A DNA stretch of 10,228 bases from Pseudomonadota bacterium (GTDB lineage Bacteria; Pseudomonadota; Gammaproteobacteria; Burkholderiales; Burkholderiaceae_B). A program made the position numbers and the translations under genes. The notes below the pieces were generated by a model, which was given only the letters and a program-made list of their open reading frames with translations, was not told the DNA's origin and ran no database searches. Where the stretch lies: positions 1-10,228 of the forward strand of contig JAEWEH010000351.1 of NCBI GenBank assembly GCA_023389535.1, in the 5' to 3' direction. Below, piece by piece: positions 5,946 through 10,228 of this stretch; the first letter of the stretch is position 1; the number at the start of each line of letters is the position of its first letter.

Positions 5946-5980
5946 TAACTTACATTAAAGTAATTACTTTAAATAAGTTA
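5946..5980. repeat. Long AT-only inverted repeat
   Basis: A perfect 18-bp palindrome, TTAAAGTAATTACTTTAA (5955-5972), is flanked by TAACTTA (5946-5952) and TAAGTTA (5974-5980), which are also complementary. The result is a 35-base imperfect palindrome with only two bases unpaired on one side and one on the other. It sits in the gap between tatD and the ankyrin gene. It could bind a dimeric regulator or extrude a cruciform; its lack of G/C pairs argues against a terminator. Confidence 0.7.
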
Positions 5981-5990
5981 CTTTAAATAA
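5964..5990. repeat. Tandem 13-bp direct repeat
   Basis: TTACTTTAAATAA occurs at 5964-5976 and again at 5978-5990, separated by one base. The first copy contributes to the palindrome beside it. The nearby ACATTAAAG also occurs twice (5924-5932 and 5952-5960). The whole 5915-6000 stretch is far richer in A/T than the flanking genes. Confidence 0.7.
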
Positions 5991-6001
5991 ATCACATCAG
6001 C

Positions 6002-6772
6002 TTACTTCTTTATCTTGCTGAAAAGATTGAAAAAATTGTCCGTTGTGCGCTGCCCGATTTCTTGGGCGCTGACCCCGCGCAGATCTGCAATCTTCTCGGC
6101 TACATGCATAACCTTGGAAGGGTCATTCAATTTTCCGCGATGCGGCACCGGCGCAAGATAAGGCGAATCCGTTTCGATCAGCAGGCGATCCAGCGGCATT
6201 CTGCATGCCAGGTCCTGCAGATCCTGCGCCTTCTTGAAGGTCACGATGCCCGATAGCGAGATATAGAAGTTCATGTCCATGGCTGCCCGGGCCACTTCCC
6301 ACGATTCCGTGAAGCAATGCATCACCCCGCCGTATTGTTCCGCACCCTCTTCTTTCATTATGCGCAAGGTGTCTTCGCTAGCTTGCCGGGTATGGATGAT
6401 CAGTGGCAGCCCGCTGGCCCGGCTGGCGCGTATGTGGGTGCGGAAGCGTTCGCGCTGCCACTCCAGCGGCTCGGAAAGCCTGAAGTAGTCCAGGCCGGTT
6501 TCACCTATCGCCACGACCTTGGGCGATTCGGCGAGCTGCGCAAGCTGTTCCACGCTGGGTTCGGGCGTATCTTCATAATCGGGATGCACGCCGACCGAGG
6601 CATACAAGTTCGGATGCGGCTGTACCAGCTCCAGCAGCCGCGGCCAGTCCGGCAAGTTGACGCTGACCACCAGCGCATGGCTGACCTGGTTCTGCGCCAT
6701 GCGGCCTAGAATGTCCGGAAGGTTTTGTGCCAGTTCAGGGAAATCCAGATGGCAATGGGAATCTACATACAT
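6002..6772 (-). CDS. tatD: TatD-family metal-dependent hydrolase / DNase
   Basis: A 256-residue TIM-barrel hydrolase of the TatD/YcfH family, cytoplasmic, with metal-dependent nuclease activity reported for several members. Metal-binding residues are all visible: His6 and His8 (DSHCHLD), Glu91 (GETGLDY), His127 (IIHTRQA), His152 (MHCF) and Asp202 (ETDSPYLAP). The length is normal and the protein is complete. The position downstream of holB agrees more with the YcfH-type paralog than with a tat-operon tatD; the symbol here indicates family only. The ATG at 6770-6772 is the family start but has no clear ribosome-binding sequence. The 79-base gap to holB contains TTGACG (complement of 6809-6814) with TATCCC 18 bases on, a weak possible promoter. 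Confidence 0.93.
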   Translation of the reverse strand: MYVDSHCHLDFPELAQNLPDILGRMAQNQVSHALVVSVNLPDWPRLLELVQPHPNLYASVGVHPDYEDTPEPSVEQLAQLAESPKVVAIGETGLDYFRLSEPLEWQRERFRTHIRASRASGLPLIIHTRQASEDTLRIMKEEGAEQYGGVMHCFTESWEVARAAMDMNFYISLSGIVTFKKAQDLQDLACRMPLDRLLIETDSPYLAPVPHRGKLNDPSKVMHVAEKIADLRGVSAQEIGQRTTDNFFNLFSKIKK

Positions 6773-6851
6773 AGGGTTTATTCAGGGATAGTCTTGCGTG
6801 GCTGCAAGCGTCAAACCGGCAATGGCGATAAAACTTCCAGTGTAGCGGCTT

Positions 6852-7922
6852 TCAGGCGGCGGCATCACGCGGGCCCTGGCAGGCCAGCGCCACACGCTGG
6901 ATGGCGCTATGCGCAAATAGTTTGGCGTTCAAGGGATGGCCGGCTATTGCACGTTGCTGGGCCAGCCACTGGGCGGTTTCGGCAAGTTGCGCAGCAGCAG
7001 CGCGCTGCCCGATCAGTCTCAGTGGGCGTTCCATGCCGGGGAAATATCGCAGGCGAGCGCCGGCGCTTGCAAGCAGCAAGTCCAGAAACAGGCGCTGAAG
7101 TGTATCTATCCAGACTTCCGGCGCCAATTTTTCCAACTGGTCAGCAAAAGGCCCGATATCGGGATCATGTGTGTCGGACACCGCGGATATCAGCTGGACC
7201 AGCCATTGCGGGCAGGCGCTTTCACCGGATTGGGCCAGTTCGCGCGCGCGTAAGGGCGCGCCGCCTGCAGCGGCCAGCCATTGCTCGGGTTCAGCCACAC
7301 CTTGTGCGGCGAGCCACGCGAGGCTTTCTTGCTTTGTGGGCACCGGCAAGGGCAACCTGCGGCAGCGCGAGACCAAGGTCGGCAGCAGCCGATCCGGCGC
7401 ATCCGCCACCAGTAAGAATATCGTATGCGCTGGTGGCTCTTCCAGGACTTTCAGCAATGCATTGGCCGTGATCAGGTTCATGGCCCGTGCAGGATACAGC
7501 ACGGCAACCCGCCATCCGCCACGATGGGTGGCGGTATTGAACCAAGCGCCCAATTCACGCAGCTGGTCGACACGGATGTCCTTCGAGGGCGCCTTCTTGG
7601 CGCTTGCGGCGGCGCGTTCGTCTTCGTCTCCGGCTGGGCTGCCATCCCCCTCCTCCAGCGCGATGGCGTCGGGACGAATGCGGCGCAAGTCGGGGTGATT
7701 GCCGCCGGCGACCCATAAGCAGGCGGGGCAGTGGCCGCATGCCAGGCCTTTGACTGGTTCTTCGCACAAGAGACTGGCGGCCGCCGCCAAAGCGAATTGG
7801 CGCTTGCCTATACCGGGCAGGCCATGGATCAGCCAGGCGTGGGCGAAGCGCTCGCGCCGTTCCAGCCAAGTGGTCGCCAGGGCTTGCTGCCACGGCAGGA
7901 ATTGCGCCAGGCCGCTGCTCAT
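6852..7922 (-). CDS. holB: DNA polymerase III subunit delta prime
   Basis: A 356-residue clamp-loader subunit of the replicative polymerase. Seen in order: a P-loop-like GLPGIGKR (34-41); the zinc-binding cysteines Cys53, Cys62, Cys65 and Cys68 (ACGHCPAC); a charged Glu/Asp/Ala/Lys-rich insertion (about 84-114); [14 protein letters not shown] (151-164); and the SRC motif (185-187), the arginine-finger element of clamp loaders. The C-terminal helical collar domain follows. Delta prime in the clamp loader is generally not an active ATPase. The ATG overlaps the tmk stop as ATGA (7919-7922), so translation is coupled. The gene following holB here is tatD directly; the pilZ gene found at this point in Pseudomonas is absent. 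Confidence 0.95.
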   Translation of the reverse strand: MSSGLAQFLPWQQALATTWLERRERFAHAWLIHGLPGIGKRQFALAAAASLLCEEPVKGLACGHCPACLWVAGGNHPDLRRIRPDAIALEEGDGSPAGDEDERAAASAKKAPSKDIRVDQLRELGAWFNTATHRGGWRVAVLYPARAMNLITANALLKVLEEPPAHTIFLLVADAPDRLLPTLVSRCRRLPLPVPTKQESLAWLAAQGVAEPEQWLAAAGGAPLRARELAQSGESACPQWLVQLISAVSDTHDPDIGPFADQLEKLAPEVWIDTLQRLFLDLLLASAGARLRYFPGMERPLRLIGQRAAAAQLAETAQWLAQQRAIAGHPLNAKLFAHSAIQRVALACQGPRDAAA

Positions 7923-8572
7923 GGCCGGCCTGCCACGGTCGCGTGCCCCTGGCTTGCCAGCAAGGCGTCGATATCGCGCGCCAGATTGGCTCGTATGGCG
8001 TCGAGCGTCAGCGTTGAATCAATCACGCGCACCCGATCCGGATGCTCGCTGGCGCGCTGGTGGTAGGCTTGCCGCGTCCTTTCGAAGAAGGCCGGGCCTT
8101 CGCGTTCGAACCGGTCGAGTTCGCGGGTGCGCGACAGGCGTTCTCGCGCAACCTCGAGCGGGACATCGAACAACCAGGTCCGGTCCGGCTGAAGGCCACC
8201 CTGCACCCAATCTTCAAGTATGGCGATGCTGCCTGACCCCATTTCCCGGCCGCCGCCCTGATAGGCGTAGCTTGCGTCGGTGAAGCGATCGCAGACGACC
8301 CAGCGCCCCGCCGCGAGTGCTGGCTCGATGACCTGCGCAATATGTTCGCAGCGCGCCGCGAACATCAGCAGCGTCTCGGTTTTCAAATGCATGGGATGGG
8401 TCAACAATAATTGCCTGAGCCGCTCGCCCAGCTCTGTGCCGCCGGGCTCGCGCGTGGATACGACCTGCAGCCCCCGCGATTCCAACTGCTGCACCAGCCA
8501 GTCGATGTGAGTGCTTTTGCCCGCACCGTCCAGGCCTTCGAGGGTGATGAAATAACCGCGCCGACTTTCCAT
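7919..8572 (-). CDS. tmk: Thymidylate kinase (dTMP kinase)
   Basis: A 217-residue enzyme that phosphorylates dTMP to dTDP with ATP, required for dTTP synthesis. The P-loop GLDGAGKS (13-20), REPGG (41-45), the DR pair in [16 protein letters not shown] (94-109) and an arginine-rich LID region (about 147-158) are all in place, and the length is typical. The gene starts inside the end of mltG: the minus strand reads TAATG at 8574-8570, so the mltG stop and tmk start share one base. It ends in a 4-base overlap with holB. This arrangement indicates a single translationally coupled transcript joining cell-wall, nucleotide and replication genes, as in many proteobacteria. Confidence 0.96.
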   Translation of the reverse strand: MESRRGYFITLEGLDGAGKSTHIDWLVQQLESRGLQVVSTREPGGTELGERLRQLLLTHPMHLKTETLLMFAARCEHIAQVIEPALAAGRWVVCDRFTDASYAYQGGGREMGSGSIAILEDWVQGGLQPDRTWLFDVPLEVARERLSRTRELDRFEREGPAFFERTRQAYHQRASEHPDRVRVIDSTLTLDAIRANLARDIDALLASQGHATVAGRP

Positions 8573-9582
8573 TAGTTCTTCTGCCCAAGAATGTACTTTG
8601 CCACGGCCCGGTTATGGGCGGCCAGATTTTCCGAGAACTCGCTGGTGCCGTCGCCCCGCGAGACGAAATACAAGAATTTATGAGCTTCCGGGTGCAGCGC
8701 CGCCGCCAGCGAGGCCCGTCCCGGACTCGCGATAGGGGTCGGCGGCAGGCCCGGGCGCGTATACGTGTTCCAGGGCGTATCCGTCGTCAGGTCTTTCTTG
8801 CGTATCCGCCCTTCGTAGCGTTCGCCCATGCCGTAGATGACGGTGGGATCCGTCTGCAAGGGCATGCCCAGCCGCAAGCGGTTGATGAACACGCCCGACA
8901 CCCTGTCCCGGTCGGCACTGTGACCGGTTTCCTTTTCTATGATGGAGGCCAGGACCAACGCCTGGTAGGGGCTGTCCAGTGGCAATTGCGGATCACGGTC
9001 CTTCCACATCACGTCCAGCATCTGCATCTGCGCGTGGTAGGCGCGGCGCAGCAGGTCGAAATCGGACGAGCCCGGAACGAAGACATAGGTGTCTGGATAA
9101 AACAGCCCTTCAGGACTGCTTTCCGATGCGCCCAGGCGCTTCAACAGCGCTTCGTCCGAGACGCCGTCCAGCGTTTGCCTGACCTGCGGATTATCGCGTA
9201 TGGCCTGGCGCATGCGTTGGTAAGTCCAGCCTTCCACGAACGTAAGCCGCGTCTGCGTCATGTCGCCACTGGCCATGCGTTCCAGCAAAGTGCGCGGCGT
9301 GTCGCCCGTTACCGCCTCGTAGGCGCCTGCCTGCAACAGCTTGTCCTGGCCCGTGAGCCGCGCCAACAGGACGAAGCCGTCTTCGTTGATCTGCACGCCC
9401 GCTTTATTCATGGCTTGCGCAATGCTGCGCGGGCGACTGCCGGCCTCGACAATATAGTCGACGCGATCACCATCCAGCGTAACCGGCCGCTCTGTCCAGT
9501 ACCAGGCATAGCCGCTGAGGGCGGTTGCCGCCAGCGCCAGCGCCAGTAGCAAATATAGACATATCAGTTTGAATTTTTTCAT
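8572..9582 (-). CDS. mltG: Endolytic murein transglycosylase MltG
   Basis: A 336-residue YceG/MltG protein, which cleaves nascent glycan strands at the inner membrane and is thought to terminate their elongation. One N-terminal membrane segment (about residues 6-27, leucine/alanine-rich after MKKFK) is followed by a LysM-like region and the YceG catalytic domain. The catalytic glutamate lies in LASIIEKET (residues 216-218), and [34 protein letters not shown] and [10 protein letters not shown] are strongly conserved. It is the first gene of the mltG-tmk-holB group. The ATG at 9580-9582 is the expected start, but the upstream sequence lacks a ribosome-binding motif (CTCCTTCC). On the minus strand TATCAT, complement of 9614-9619, is a possible -10 box. 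Confidence 0.95.
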   Translation of the reverse strand: MKKFKLICLYLLLALALAATALSGYAWYWTERPVTLDGDRVDYIVEAGSRPRSIAQAMNKAGVQINEDGFVLLARLTGQDKLLQAGAYEAVTGDTPRTLLERMASGDMTQTRLTFVEGWTYQRMRQAIRDNPQVRQTLDGVSDEALLKRLGASESSPEGLFYPDTYVFVPGSSDFDLLRRAYHAQMQMLDVMWKDRDPQLPLDSPYQALVLASIIEKETGHSADRDRVSGVFINRLRLGMPLQTDPTVIYGMGERYEGRIRKKDLTTDTPWNTYTRPGLPPTPIASPGRASLAAALHPEAHKFLYFVSRGDGTSEFSENLAAHNRAVAKYILGQKN

Positions 9583-9809
9583 GCAGCAGGAAGGAGATCG
9601 GCCGTCGGGATAGCGATGATAGCAACAACATTAAAGTGTAACGCAGGCCGATACCGCCTCGTAAACCGCCATCGGACCGCCCGCTGGCTGACGCACCGGG
9701 ACCCATTGCGGCGCGGCTTATGCACCCGCCCCAGCGCGGCAGGAATCTTTGAAGCCCGCTATCATAAAGCGAGTTCTTCCCTGTCTTCTAGTTGTGGATG
9801 GTACCAATA
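9583..9809. promoter_or_regulatory. Divergent intergenic region between mltG and ygfZ
   Basis: These 227 bases must hold the promoters of both divergent genes. A TATCAT (complement of 9614-9619) is a -10 candidate for mltG. Another TATCAT on the plus strand (9760-9765), inside CGCT-ATCATAA-AGCG (9758-9772), is a -10 candidate for ygfZ. Neither has a convincing -35 box. No coding potential was recognised. Confidence 0.35.
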
Positions 9810-10228
9810 ATGAATTCTTCCGCTTACCTTGCGCGCTTGCCTGAACTTGCCGTCATCGAGGCAACGGGCGCCGATGCAGCCAGCTTCCTGCATGGTCAGT
9901 TGACCAACGATGTCGCGGGATTGACCGCCGGCCAGGCCCGGCTGGCCGGTTACTGCACCGCCAAGGGCCGCCTGCTGGGGACTATGGTGATGTGGCGCGA
10001 CGACCGGGGGGAGGCTCCTGTGTATCGCGCTCTGGTTCAGGCCGACATAGCGGCATCGCTGATCAAGCGGCTTTCCATGTTCGTGCTGCGGGCGAAGGTC
10101 AGCCTGACGATGTCGGATGCGTTGGTCTATGGCGTCATCGCGGTGCCGGGGCACGATGGCAGTCCGGCAGAACCGCTCGGCATCCCGGCCGCGCCTGCGG
10201 GGCCGTGGGATATCGCCCAGTCCGGGAA
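9810..10228 (+). CDS. ygfZ: YgfZ/GcvT-like folate-binding protein, N-terminal part (runs off the right edge)
   Basis: An open frame of 139 codons continues past the window end. The start MNSSAYLARLPELAVIEATG is followed by FLHGQLTNDV and AGYCTAKGRLLG, hallmark N-terminal segments of YgfZ proteins. YgfZ is a tetrahydrofolate-binding, aminomethyltransferase-like protein that supports maturation or repair of certain iron-sulfur enzymes in the cytoplasm. The family's KGC-x-GQE motif lies in the C-terminal half and is not visible here. An in-frame ATG four codons upstream (9798) is an alternative start. I chose 9810 because GGATGG (9796-9801) can serve as a weak ribosome-binding sequence for it. 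It is divergent from mltG. Confidence 0.9.
   Translation, partial: MNSSAYLARLPELAVIEATGADAASFLHGQLTNDVAGLTAGQARLAGYCTAKGRLLGTMVMWRDDRGEAPVYRALVQADIAASLIKRLSMFVLRAKVSLTMSDALVYGVIAVPGHDGSPAEPLGIPAAPAGPWDIAQSG

Noticed and set aside
6725..7471. Plus-strand open frame (248 codons) across tatD and holB
   Set aside because: It overlaps two well-supported genes on the other strand, has an arginine-rich translation without motifs and lacks a ribosome-binding sequence.
8614..9549. Long plus-strand open frame (311 codons) opposite mltG
   Set aside because: It lies entirely antisense to a clearly recognisable mltG, its translation is rich in Arg, Gln and Ala with no family signature, and it reflects the high GC content.

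Overview
The window looks like a chromosomal segment of a GC-rich betaproteobacterium, most likely Burkholderiales and probably the Bordetella/Achromobacter/Pusillimonas side (Alcaligenaceae). This placement is inferred from protein flavour and from the conserved ygfZ / mltG-tmk-holB / tatD / ankyrin-protein order; no marker gene is present to settle it. Gene density is high, and I see no tRNA, rRNA, CRISPR array, insertion sequence or prophage gene.

Left region (1-1965, all minus strand). At the edge is a type II toxin-antitoxin pair: a complete DUF2384 (Xre/MbcA/ParS-type) antitoxin followed by the first 39 codons of a RES-domain toxin that runs out of the window. An inverted repeat overlaps its putative -10 box and may be the autoregulatory operator. 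Next come an EamA-family (DMT superfamily) membrane transporter and an ArsC-type arsenate reductase.

Middle region (2073-4765, plus strand). A tightly packed four-gene operon, divergent from arsC, encodes an exported AhpC/TSA (PrxQ-like) peroxiredoxin, a cysteine-type glutathione peroxidase, a YfcG-like Nu-class glutathione transferase / disulfide oxidoreductase, and a DUF3298-like lipoprotein. Three of the four, plus the divergent ArsC, belong to thiol-redox families, so the block reads as a peroxide and thiol-homeostasis cluster acting in the cytoplasm and the envelope.

Right region (4815-9582, minus strand). Transcribed toward the centre are mltG, tmk and holB, coupled by 1-4 base overlaps, then tatD, then after a 200-base AT-rich gap an exported ankyrin-repeat protein. 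The gap holds a long AT-only palindrome, a tandem 13-bp repeat and a possible 10-codon ORF; it is the most compositionally unusual stretch here. At the right edge ygfZ starts divergently from mltG and runs out of the window.

Most of the window is ordinary housekeeping or common accessory content. I found no clearly new system. The items most worth a second look are the redox operon with its CxxxC lipoprotein, the AT-rich palindromic island, and the toxin-antitoxin operator.
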